NCBI GenBank assembly: GCA_949840905.1
Contig: CATKXW010000022.1
Coordinates: forward strand, 1 to 34,964
Direction of reading: 5' to 3'
From: an uncultured Eggerthellaceae bacterium
GTDB lineage: Bacteria > Actinomycetota > Coriobacteriia > Coriobacteriales > Eggerthellaceae
Length of the DNA: 34,964 nt
In this document: positions 17,660 through 24,269 of the stretch, piece after piece
Position numbering within the stretch: position 1 is the stretch's first letter
Layout of the letters: each line of letters begins with the position of its first letter
The notes under the pieces: generated by a model
What the model saw: the letters and a program-made list of their open reading frames with translations, nothing else
Database searches by the model: none
Told to the model about the DNA's origin: nothing
Translations under genes and position numbers: made by a program

Positions 17660-17781
17660 TTATTCGTGGGAGCAAACGGGGGTGTCGGGGACCTCGATGC
17701 CTAAGGCATAGGAGGCGCATTCGCGCAGCTCTTGGAGCGTGAGCATGTAACAAGCCAGCGCATCGATCCAACGGCGTAGGC
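17660..17781 (-). repeat. Right copy of the 122-bp direct repeat (3' end of intact padR)
   Basis: This is the counterpart of 16094-16215 (114/122 identical), located inside the intact padR gene and ending at its stop codon. The two copies lie in direct orientation with a 1,566-nt offset. Only the AbiE pair and its promoter region lie between them. Confidence 0.9.
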
Positions 17782-18094
17782 AATTACGACCCTTGTCGGT
17801 GAGCGAGAACAGGCGCTTGGCGCTGCCTTGTTGGGGGGTGTCCCATACGCTGGTGACCAAGCCGGACTCCTCCATGCGCTTGAGCGCGCGATAGATGCCG
17901 GTGGCGTCGGGCTTCTGACCGCCGAACATGGGTGACTGGGCCGCTTGCTGCACGATCACGTAGCCGTGCAGAGGCTCATCGGATTGGGCGAGCAGCGTGA
18001 GGATGGTGGGCTGCGACAGGCGATTCAGCGACTTGCCCAGCTCGGCGCATTCCTTCAGATCCTCTTCCGATTTCGGATGGCAGCTGCTCCACAT
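17660..18094 (-). CDS. PadR-family transcriptional regulator
   Basis: 144 aa. The winged-helix PadR domain spans ~residues 25-105: LSQPTILTLLAQSDEPLHGYVIVQQ, then DATGIYRALKRMEESGLVTSVWD (recognition helix and wing), then KRLFSLTDKGRNCLRRWI. The short helical tail resembles the dimerisation region of small PadR proteins. PadR repressors control detoxification, efflux or metabolism genes in response to small ligands; the target here is unclear. It lies downstream of citrate synthase on the same strand. Its 3' end is duplicated on the far side of the AbiE genes, so the current C-terminus may be either the native or an incoming version. Confidence 0.9.
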   Translation of the reverse strand: MWSSCHPKSEEDLKECAELGKSLNRLSQPTILTLLAQSDEPLHGYVIVQQAAQSPMFGGQKPDATGIYRALKRMEESGLVTSVWDTPQQGSAKRLFSLTDKGRNCLRRWIDALACYMLTLQELRECASYALGIEVPDTPVCSHE

Positions 18095-18157
18095 GTGTCG
18101 GCCTCTTTCGTCAGGGCTTTCGGTATCTCTGCCTATATTATCATGCTGCCACTATTG

Positions 18158-18172
18158 TCGTTGACGCAACGA
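18158..18172. promoter_or_regulatory. Perfect palindrome upstream of padR, candidate operator
   Basis: TCGTTG-ACG-CAACGA, 6-bp arms with a 3-nt centre, 64 nt upstream of the padR start. A minus-strand GATAAT (-10-like) lies between it and the gene. It could be an operator for PadR itself or another regulator. It does not match the ATGT-N8-ACAT site best known for PadR. Confidence 0.35.
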
Positions 18173-18233
18173 AAGCCGCACGGTGAAGGGCGCACGGGCT
18201 GGTCGCTGTCGTGCGGGGGAGGGCTTCAGCAGG

Positions 18234-19607
18234 TCAGGCGCGATCAGCGAGGGGAAGGTAGGCCCGGAGGGCATCGTCGCCGACGCGGGTGTTCTTGTAG
18301 GCGGGGCGCATGATGCGCTTGCCGCTCACCACCTCCTCGAAGCGATGGGCCGCCCAGCCGGCCATGCGGGCGCAGGCGAACAGCGGGGTGTAGAGCTCTT
18401 CGGGGATGCCCATCATGGAATACACGAAGCCCGAGTACATGTCCACGTTCGCGCACATGTCCTTGGCGATGCCGCGCTCGGCCAAGATGGCGGGCGAGAG
18501 ACGCTCGATGGTCTCCAACAGGCGGAACTCCGCCTCGAACTCGGTTCCTTGGGCGAGCCGTTCGGCGAAGCGCTTGCCGATGACGGCGCGCGGGTCGCTC
18601 TTGGTGTACACGGCATGCCCCATGCCGTAGATGAGCCCCGTGCCGTCGTAGGCTTCCTTGTTCGCGATGCGGGCGAGATAGGCCGCGACCTCGTCTTCGT
18701 TGCTCCAATCGCTCACGTTCTGCTTGATCTCGGCCTGCATGGCGCGCACTTGGTGGTTCGCGCCACCGTGGCGCCGGCCTTTCAGCGAGCCGATGGAGGC
18801 GGCGTAGGTAGAGTAGGGGTCGGTGTCGGCCGAAGACAGCACGCGCGTGGTGAACGTGGAGTTATTGCCACCGCCGTGCTCGGCGTGCACGCACAGCATG
18901 ATGTCGAGCATGCGAGCCTCTTCCGGCGTGAAGGCGCGGTCGGGCCGCAGCATGGAGAGGATGGTCTCGGCGGTGGACTGCCCTTCGATGAAGCGATGCA
19001 TGATCATCGAACCGTGGTCGTAGCGGGCCAGCTTGGCGTAGTAGCCCAGCACCATGATGCGAGGCAGTCGCGAGAGCAGCGAGAGCGCCGTGTGTATCTC
19101 GTGCTCGGCGGTGCGTTCTTCGGCGTCGTCGTCGAAGGCGTACAGCTGCAGGATGGCGCGGGCGATGAGATTCATCAGGTCGCGGGGCGTCTCGCGCATG
19201 AGGATGCGGGCGGTGAAGCCGTCGGGCAGCTCGCGTTGGGAGTCGATCACGCCGATGAAGCTTTCCAGCTGCGCAGGGGTGGGCAGCTCCCCCATCAACA
19301 GCAGATAGCTCACCTCTTCGAAGCTGAACCGTCGCTGCTCGCTGGGGTCGCCCAGCAGGTCGTATAGGTCATAGCCGCGGTAGCGCAGAGAGCCTTCATC
19401 GGGCACTTTCGTGCCGTCGACCATGCGGTAGCCATACACATCGGCGATGTTGGTGAGGCCTACCACCACGCCGGTCCCATCGGCATTGCGCAGTCCTCGC
19501 TTCACGTCGAAGCGATCGTATTGCGCCCGCTCGATGGTGTTCACCTCGCGAAAGTTATGGAACAGCCCAGAGCCTTGTATCTCGTTTTCCGTCGTCTCGA
19601 ATGCCAT
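18234..19607 (-). CDS. gltA: Citrate synthase
   Basis: 457 aa. It condenses acetyl-CoA with oxaloacetate, the entry step to citrate and 2-oxoglutarate. Family blocks are present: LRYRGYDLYDLL, EEVSYLLLMGELPT, CVHAEHGGGNNSTFTTRVLSS, SLKGRRHGGANHQV (with the catalytic His) and GMGHAVYTKSDPRA (second catalytic His and oxaloacetate-binding Arg). The ATG at 19607 is preferred because conserved sequence starts just after it and an AAAGG lies upstream; the frame is open to 19769. A 2-methylcitrate synthase role cannot be excluded from sequence. The gap upstream (19608-19874, 267 nt) holds its promoter and that of the divergent small ORF; a minus-strand TATCAT is visible without a good -35. Confidence 0.94.
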   Translation of the reverse strand: MAFETTENEIQGSGLFHNFREVNTIERAQYDRFDVKRGLRNADGTGVVVGLTNIADVYGYRMVDGTKVPDEGSLRYRGYDLYDLLGDPSEQRRFSFEEVSYLLLMGELPTPAQLESFIGVIDSQRELPDGFTARILMRETPRDLMNLIARAILQLYAFDDDAEERTAEHEIHTALSLLSRLPRIMVLGYYAKLARYDHGSMIMHRFIEGQSTAETILSMLRPDRAFTPEEARMLDIMLCVHAEHGGGNNSTFTTRVLSSADTDPYSTYAASIGSLKGRRHGGANHQVRAMQAEIKQNVSDWSNEDEVAAYLARIANKEAYDGTGLIYGMGHAVYTKSDPRAVIGKRFAERLAQGTEFEAEFRLLETIERLSPAILAERGIAKDMCANVDMYSGFVYSMMGIPEELYTPLFACARMAGWAAHRFEEVVSGKRIMRPAYKNTRVGDDALRAYLPLADRA

Positions 19608-19809
19608 GGATGCCGTGCCTTTCTGTGCGTGTATTCCTCTAATGATAAAGGTTCGCAGGCCTCGCACCATGACAGAAGGTCTCGCTCCATGGGTTTTCGG
19701 CGGTGAAGGTGAGCGTTTGTTGGCCAGCATGTTGCGGAAAGATGCCTTACTGGTCGTTTTCGTGGACACGCAGCCATAAGATTCGCTGCGGGGTCCGGCC
19801 AGTGTTCGA

Positions 19810-19853
19810 CTCGCACCGAATAGGCGAGGTGCCCAGCGTTATAGTGGTGCGAG
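19810..19853. promoter_or_regulatory. Inverted repeat around the -10 of the 61-aa ORF
   Basis: CTCGCACC (19810-19817) and GGTGCGAG (19846-19853) are perfect 8-bp arms 28 nt apart. The hexamer TATAGT (19840-19845) lies just inside the right arm. The arrangement suggests an operator or a looped promoter. No good -35 is visible. Confidence 0.35.
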
Positions 19854-19874
19854 CGAGAGAGGAGAGGTTAGATC

Positions 19875-20060
19875 ATGGCTCGGATCGATGTGGACGCGTT
19901 GCGCGCGTACCTGATGGATCGCTGCGGTACCGCCGCGTTCAACGGCTTCCCTGCAGCTATCGTGGATATGTGGGATGTCGAGAGCGCGACCGGAGAAGAG
20001 CTCTGCCGCAAAGCTGAACAGCTCGGCATCGACCTGCGCCGATTCGTGGTGGGCGGATGA
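19875..20060 (+). CDS. Small protein of unknown function (61 aa)
   Basis: ATG 19875 follows GAGAGGAGAGG at good spacing. The product begins MARIDVDALRAYLMDRCGTA, continues NGFPAAIVDMWDVESATGEELCRKAEQLGIDLRRF and ends VVGG. It is compact, acidic and probably helical; periodic hydrophobics and biased third positions support real coding. It has no membrane segment or recognised motif. I cannot assign a function. It is divergent from citrate synthase. Confidence 0.75.
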   Translation: MARIDVDALRAYLMDRCGTAAFNGFPAAIVDMWDVESATGEELCRKAEQLGIDLRRFVVGG

Positions 20061-20182
20061 CATAGGGCGCTCGACCTTTTGCTGAAGGCGCTCGCGGGGG
20101 CTTCCTGCGAATGAGGTGCGAATGGTCCTGATCGAGCTCTCTTTGGCTGGCGCATATCACCGATGCGGCAGCATTAGCGGCT

Positions 20183-20332
20183 ATGTTGGAATCGGAGCTT
20201 CTCTCTATCCAGGGTATTAGGGTGGGAAAGGTGGAGAAGATAAGGAAGGCTCTCGAATCGTTCGACCTGACGCTCGCTCTGAAAGAGGAAGAAGACCGGA
20301 TCGATCCGGACCCCATCGCGCTCAGCGTATAG
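20183..20332 (+). pseudogene. Short ORF (49 aa), in frame with the next gene across a TAG; possible decayed gene
   Basis: It begins MLESELLSIQGIRVGKVEK and ends DPDPIALSV-stop; the frame is open from 20132. The next ORF (20342) is in the same frame, separated only by TAG AAG GGG GTC. Read together, the two would form one ~135-residue polypeptide with a single in-frame stop. It lacks a visible ribosome binding site. Either it is a real short gene coupled to the next, or both are remnants of a longer protein whose N-terminus is lost. Confidence 0.4.
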
Positions 20333-20341
20333 AAGGGGGTC

Positions 20342-20542
20342 ATGCTCTTTTGCAAAACGCCCGGTTGGTTCTCTTCGGTCGATGTTGTGGAGCGAGCGAT
20401 CGTCCAGAATGGCGCTATGAGCATCGCCGAGCTGTGGGCGGCCCTGAGCGAGGAGTATGGGGTGGATATTCCGCCCGCGAAGCTGCGTTCCATCGTGAAG
20501 CGTGCGAGCTTGCGGCTCGAAGACGATATCGTTTCGCTCTAG
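20342..20542 (+). CDS. Small putative helix-turn-helix-like protein (66 aa)
   Basis: ATG 20342 is preceded by GAAGGGGG at 5-nt spacing. Residues ~13-60 read VDVVERAIVQNGAMSIAELW, then EEYGVDIPPAKLRSIVKRA. This is a helix pattern reminiscent of a winged or HARE-type HTH module at the end of a larger protein. I do not recognise a full family. It lies 138 nt upstream of the Mrr-like nuclease on the same strand and may be co-transcribed with it, or may be a relic as described for the previous ORF. Confidence 0.5.
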   Translation: MLFCKTPGWFSSVDVVERAIVQNGAMSIAELWAALSEEYGVDIPPAKLRSIVKRASLRLEDDIVSL

Positions 20543-20680
20543 TCGATCCATATGCCAGCGAGTGCATGAGGAGGGTGAGGGGGCCTTCGATCCGGTCGAT
20601 GATCTTAGCTGGTGGAAGCTTTGGTGTCGTGCTAGGCTTGATCGTGCGAAGTTATCGATGGCCGTCTTTGGAGAAAGCCC

Positions 20681-22546
20681 GTGGAAGACAGATTCGCTGT
20701 GCTCAGAACCGCTGCTGAGGTCTCGGACCTCAAGGGCCTCGCGTTCGAGGAATACCTGTGCCAGCTCTTTGACGACCTGGGCTATGAGGCGGAGAAGACC
20801 CAGGCGTCGCGGGACGGTGGGGCCGATCTGGTCCTTGAGCGGCACGGCAAGAAGATAGTCGTGCAGGCGAAGTCGTACAAGAAGGCGGTCGGCTACGACG
20901 CGGTGAAGGAGGTGCACGCTGCCCGCAGCTTGGAGGGGGCCGATGAGGCGTGGGTCATCGCGACCAGTCGGTTCACGCCGGATGCGAAACAGCGGGCTGA
21001 CGAGCTCGATATACGGCTCATCGGCGGCAAGGGGTTAGAGGCACTGATCGAGAAGGCCTGCGCTCTGCGGCCGCGCACGTTCGATCCAGTGCGCCGGCGC
21101 ACCTTCGCCAACGATGGCATCTTCGGCGTCGGCAGCCGAGGAAGGATGCGCGCGGTGCCCAGCGTCATGGGCGCGGTGAGCGCGACCGTGCGGGGCTCTC
21201 GCATCCGGATGCGCAAGCTGGGCCTGTGGGAGCGCACCCAGCGGGCGGTCGACTACTCCTTTCTGCTCCCCGATTGCTGGCTGAACGGCCTGAACAAGAC
21301 CGAGCGCAGCAGAAGGATGCTCTTGGCCATCGCCTCTGTCCTGATGGCGACGCCGAAAGGCTCTATGACCGCGGAAGCCGTGCGGTGCCAGATGCCCGCA
21401 ACGGTGTCGATGGACGAGCTGCTCTACGTGCTGCGGACGGTGCCGCTGTTCAAGGCCGCGCCCTCGACGGCAGCGGGCCACAACGGCGCGACGGAGCGCT
21501 ACGCGTTGGATCGCGATCTCATCATGAGCTGTTACGACGAGTCTTACGGCAAGCTCGACATCTCCATGGCGCTGCTGATAGAGGCCATCGAGGGCCTTCC
21601 TGGCAGCGCTCTGACCGTCGTCGATGGGGAGAAGATGGTCCCGCGCACCTATGCGCATGCGGATCAGCTGGACGACGATGTGCTCGCGCGAGCAGTGATG
21701 CTGGGCTATGTGGTGGCCTACGCCTATCCCGACCGGACGGTATACGTGCCCTCCCAGAACAAGGCGCTCCTCGTTCAGCAGAGCAACGGCGGTCCGCCCC
21801 CACCGGCGCTCGAAGAGGTAAAGGAGCGGACATACCTCGCTTTCTCCGAGGCGGAGCAGGAGCATGCGGCGAGCCCGTCGTGGGACATCGCTTTGCGCTA
21901 CCACGAGCACGTCACGGCGCTCTACGAGCGGTTCTGCACCGATGACCAGGGACTGCTGGGTCTCTGCTATCGGGCCCTCTACGAATCGGGCGGCGGCTTC
22001 ACCGACCACGAGGTGGCCGAGTACATCGCCACGATCCAGGGCATTCCCTGCACCCCCGAAAACGTCGGTAGCCTGCGCGAGGATTGCCTGGAGAACGATG
22101 GTCTTATAGCGAAGGTGGCAGAGCCTGGCGCGAACGGCTGCCCACCGCGGTATTTCCTCGCCTTCCAGGTGGGCATAGATGGCGAGTTCTTGGAAGATCA
22201 TGTGGCACGGAGCCAGATGTTGCAGGCTCAGAGCGATTTTCTGATGGCGAACATGGAGCTGCTCTCGTCGGCGCCCAATGACTTGGTGGCTGGTCTCGCC
22301 CAGCAGCACGCCCAGCTGAGCAGCATTCTGGAGGCGAAGGCGTACGTCGGTCGAGATCAAAAGCGTCAGCTGCAGCAGAGCATCTCGTTCATCGAGGGGC
22401 AACTGAACGAGAACCAGCGTCTCGATGCAGAGATGCGCCAACGCGCTTTCGCGGCTCTTTCGGAAGATATGAGCCGCAAGCAGGCGGAACTACAGCAGAT
22501 AGTGCCTCGTTGCGATGGTGACAAGTGGCGCTTCCGCTTGACGTGA
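20681..22546 (+). CDS. Mrr-like (type IV restriction-like) endonuclease with a large uncharacterised C-terminal region
   Basis: 621 aa. It starts at GTG 20681 with GGAG 7 nt upstream. Residues ~18-125 are an Mrr_cat PD-(D/E)xK nuclease: LKGLAFEEYLCQLFDDLGY (conserved Glu), DGGADLVLE (Asp 49), QAK (Gln62-x-Lys64), then AWVIATSRFTPDAKQRADELDIRLIGG. Such domains cut modified or foreign DNA and often act alone, without a methyltransferase. None is seen nearby. Residues ~200-500 match nothing I recognise. Residues ~510-605 are a long, Gln/Glu-rich coiled coil. A role in defence is likely from the nuclease fold, but the trigger is unknown. Confidence 0.75.
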   Translation: MEDRFAVLRTAAEVSDLKGLAFEEYLCQLFDDLGYEAEKTQASRDGGADLVLERHGKKIVVQAKSYKKAVGYDAVKEVHAARSLEGADEAWVIATSRFTPDAKQRADELDIRLIGGKGLEALIEKACALRPRTFDPVRRRTFANDGIFGVGSRGRMRAVPSVMGAVSATVRGSRIRMRKLGLWERTQRAVDYSFLLPDCWLNGLNKTERSRRMLLAIASVLMATPKGSMTAEAVRCQMPATVSMDELLYVLRTVPLFKAAPSTAAGHNGATERYALDRDLIMSCYDESYGKLDISMALLIEAIEGLPGSALTVVDGEKMVPRTYAHADQLDDDVLARAVMLGYVVAYAYPDRTVYVPSQNKALLVQQSNGGPPPPALEEVKERTYLAFSEAEQEHAASPSWDIALRYHEHVTALYERFCTDDQGLLGLCYRALYESGGGFTDHEVAEYIATIQGIPCTPENVGSLREDCLENDGLIAKVAEPGANGCPPRYFLAFQVGIDGEFLEDHVARSQMLQAQSDFLMANMELLSSAPNDLVAGLAQQHAQLSSILEAKAYVGRDQKRQLQQSISFIEGQLNENQRLDAEMRQRAFAALSEDMSRKQAELQQIVPRCDGDKWRFRLT

Positions 22547-22578
22547 GCCGCGGCGAGCGGCCTTCCTTGAATTGTCCG

Positions 22579-22607
22579 TTGACACGTGCGTCTTGTTCGG
22601 GCACAAT
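22579..22607 (+). promoter_or_regulatory. tRNA-Arg promoter
   Basis: TTGACA (22579-22584), 17-nt spacer, CACAAT (22602-22607), placing the start about 13 nt before the tRNA. This is a near-consensus housekeeping promoter. Confidence 0.8.
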
Positions 22608-22627
22608 AGCTGTTGCTGTTTTCACGT

Positions 22628-22704
22628 GCGCCGTTACCTCAGCTGGATAGAGGGACTGACTACGAATCAGTACGTCGGGGGTTCGAATCCCTCACGGCGC
22701 ACCA
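22628..22704 (+). tRNA. tRNA-Arg (anticodon ACG)
   Basis: 77 nt including an encoded CCA. Acceptor GCGCCGT pairs with ACGGCGC. The anticodon stem ACTGA/TCAGT has the loop CTACGAA, giving anticodon ACG. The T-arm contains GGTTCGAATCC. A34 of this tRNA is the expected substrate of TadA, whose gene lies 3.5 kb downstream. Confidence 0.97.
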
Positions 22705-22716
22705 CTTGAAACGTCG

Positions 22717-22746
22717 AAAGCCAGGTCACGCACCTGGCTTTTTTTG
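22717..22746 (+). terminator. Intrinsic terminator after tRNA-Arg
   Basis: AGCCAGGT pairs with ACCTGGCT around a 5-nt loop, immediately followed by seven Ts. This is a textbook Rho-independent terminator, 15 nt after the tRNA 3' end. Confidence 0.93.
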
Positions 22747-22889
22747 GAGAAGGCCAAGGAAAGGGACTTACTTGAAGGTTCGAAAACAGAAACCTCACAG
22801 TTGGTGACCTTCCGGCCCTAGCGCACCTTCGTGCGGCGTGGCGGCCGGATGACCTCCGACTGCGACCGAAGCGCAAAGGACAGCGACGC

Positions 22890-24266
22890 ATGCTCTATCT
22901 TTCCCAAATGATGGGAAAACCCGTGGTGGACGCTTCCGGCGAGAAGATCGGCACCGTGTCCGATCTTGCCATCTCCACCGGCGAGGTGTTCCCTCGTATC
23001 ACCAGTCTAGCCTTCCAGGGGCCCGGGCGCGTGCCGTTCATGATCAGCTGGCGCAAGTACGTCGAGAGCTTCGACGACGACGGCATCGCGCTGGCGGTGG
23101 ACGCGCCTGACATCCGTTTCAGCTACCTGCAACCCGACGAGGTGCTGCTGGCGCGCGATCTGCTCGACCGGCAGATCGTGGACACTCAAGGGATGAAGGT
23201 CGTGCGCGTGAACGACCTGAAGCTGTCGCAGTCGGGCACGCAGCTGCGCCTGCTGGGCGCAGAGGTGGGCGCGCGCGGCATCCTGCGCGGGCTGCATCCG
23301 GTGGTGGAGAAGGCTGTGGTGGGTGCCGCGAAGCTGTTCGGCAAGCGCATCGACGAGCAGATCATCGCATGGAACTACATGGACCTGCTCGATCGCGATC
23401 TGTCCGACGTGCAGCTCTCGGTCACTCATCGGCGTCTGGACGAGCTCCATCCGGCCGATGTGGCGGACATCCTCGAACAGCTCGACCCGCAGCAGCGCAC
23501 AGCGGTGTTCGCGCACCTCGATGATGCGCGAGCCACCGAGGCCATCTCGGAGATGGAAGACGAATATCAGGCCGAGTTCATCGATGACCTCGATGATGCG
23601 CGCGCCGCACGCCTCATCGGCGACATGGACCCCGATGACGCGGCTGACATCGTGCGCGATCTTCCCTACGAGAAGGCAGAGACGCTGCTGCGCCTCATGG
23701 GCGTGGAGGACGCTGCCGAGATCCGCCAGCTGTTGGGCTACAAGGACGGCACAGCCGGCGGCATGATGACCACGCAGTTCGTGGCCGTCCCCAAGAGCAC
23801 TACCGTGCGCGAGACCATCGATGTGCTGCGGGAGCTGGATGAGGACCACCCGACCGTGCACTATGTCTATGTCACCGACGAATACGGTAAGCTCATAGGC
23901 GTGCTGTCGCTGCGCACCCTCGTGCTCACCGATGACGCGACGCCCGTGAGCGAGATCATGTACGACGAGGTCATCTCTGTGCCGCCGAGCGAGACCGAAG
24001 AGGACGTGGCGGCGGCCATCTTCAAGTACAACATCCCCGCCATGCCCGTGGTGGACGAGGGCGGCGCTCTGCTGGGCATCGTCACCACTGACGATGCATG
24101 GGATGCCATCGAAGAGGACGTGGCTGCCGAGCGTAAGCGCCCGCGCCTGTGGCAGGTGGTGGGCCTCACCTTGGTGGCACTGCTCGGCCTGGCCCTCTAC
24201 ACGCTCGTGTTGTTGCAGGTGATCAGCACCACCGGCTTTACGGGCTTTCCGAGCTTGGGCCAGTAG
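22890..24266 (+). CDS. MgtE-like magnesium-sensing protein: PRC-barrels, MgtE_N, CBS pair, single C-terminal helix
   Basis: 458 aa. Two PRC-barrel-like units occupy ~residues 1-80 and 88-160 (MGKPVVDASGEKIGTVSDL and DRQIVDTQGMKVVRVNDL). The MgtE N-domain follows at ~180-285 (HPADVADILEQLDPQQRTAVFAHLDD; DPDDAADIVRDLP). A CBS pair lies at ~295-415 (YKDGTAGGMMTTQFVAVPKSTTVRE; DEVISVPPSETEEDV). The five-helix MgtE channel domain is absent; one hydrophobic helix (~424-446) ends the protein. In MgtE the N/CBS module binds Mg2+ and closes the pore, so this looks like the sensor without its channel. The Nramp-type gene starts 3 nt after its stop. No M-box riboswitch is recognisable in the 143-nt leader. 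Confidence 0.9.
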   Translation: MLYLSQMMGKPVVDASGEKIGTVSDLAISTGEVFPRITSLAFQGPGRVPFMISWRKYVESFDDDGIALAVDAPDIRFSYLQPDEVLLARDLLDRQIVDTQGMKVVRVNDLKLSQSGTQLRLLGAEVGARGILRGLHPVVEKAVVGAAKLFGKRIDEQIIAWNYMDLLDRDLSDVQLSVTHRRLDELHPADVADILEQLDPQQRTAVFAHLDDARATEAISEMEDEYQAEFIDDLDDARAARLIGDMDPDDAADIVRDLPYEKAETLLRLMGVEDAAEIRQLLGYKDGTAGGMMTTQFVAVPKSTTVRETIDVLRELDEDHPTVHYVYVTDEYGKLIGVLSLRTLVLTDDATPVSEIMYDEVISVPPSETEEDVAAAIFKYNIPAMPVVDEGGALLGIVTTDDAWDAIEEDVAAERKRPRLWQVVGLTLVALLGLALYTLVLLQVISTTGFTGFPSLGQ

Positions 24267-24269
24267 CGG

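Noticed and set aside
18183-19367. 394-codon plus-strand ORF
   Set aside because: Antisense to citrate synthase. It is rich in Gly/Val/His/Arg with no recognisable domain.
20566-20718. 50-aa ORF with one hydrophobic segment upstream of the Mrr-like gene
   Set aside because: No ribosome binding site, and it overlaps the Mrr-like start out of frame. Possible but not supportable.
22747-22889. Possible M-box or other Mg2+ riboswitch before the MgtE-like gene
   Set aside because: Only short local hairpins (e.g. CGCAC/GTGCG) are visible, and no conserved M-box blocks could be matched in the 143 nt.
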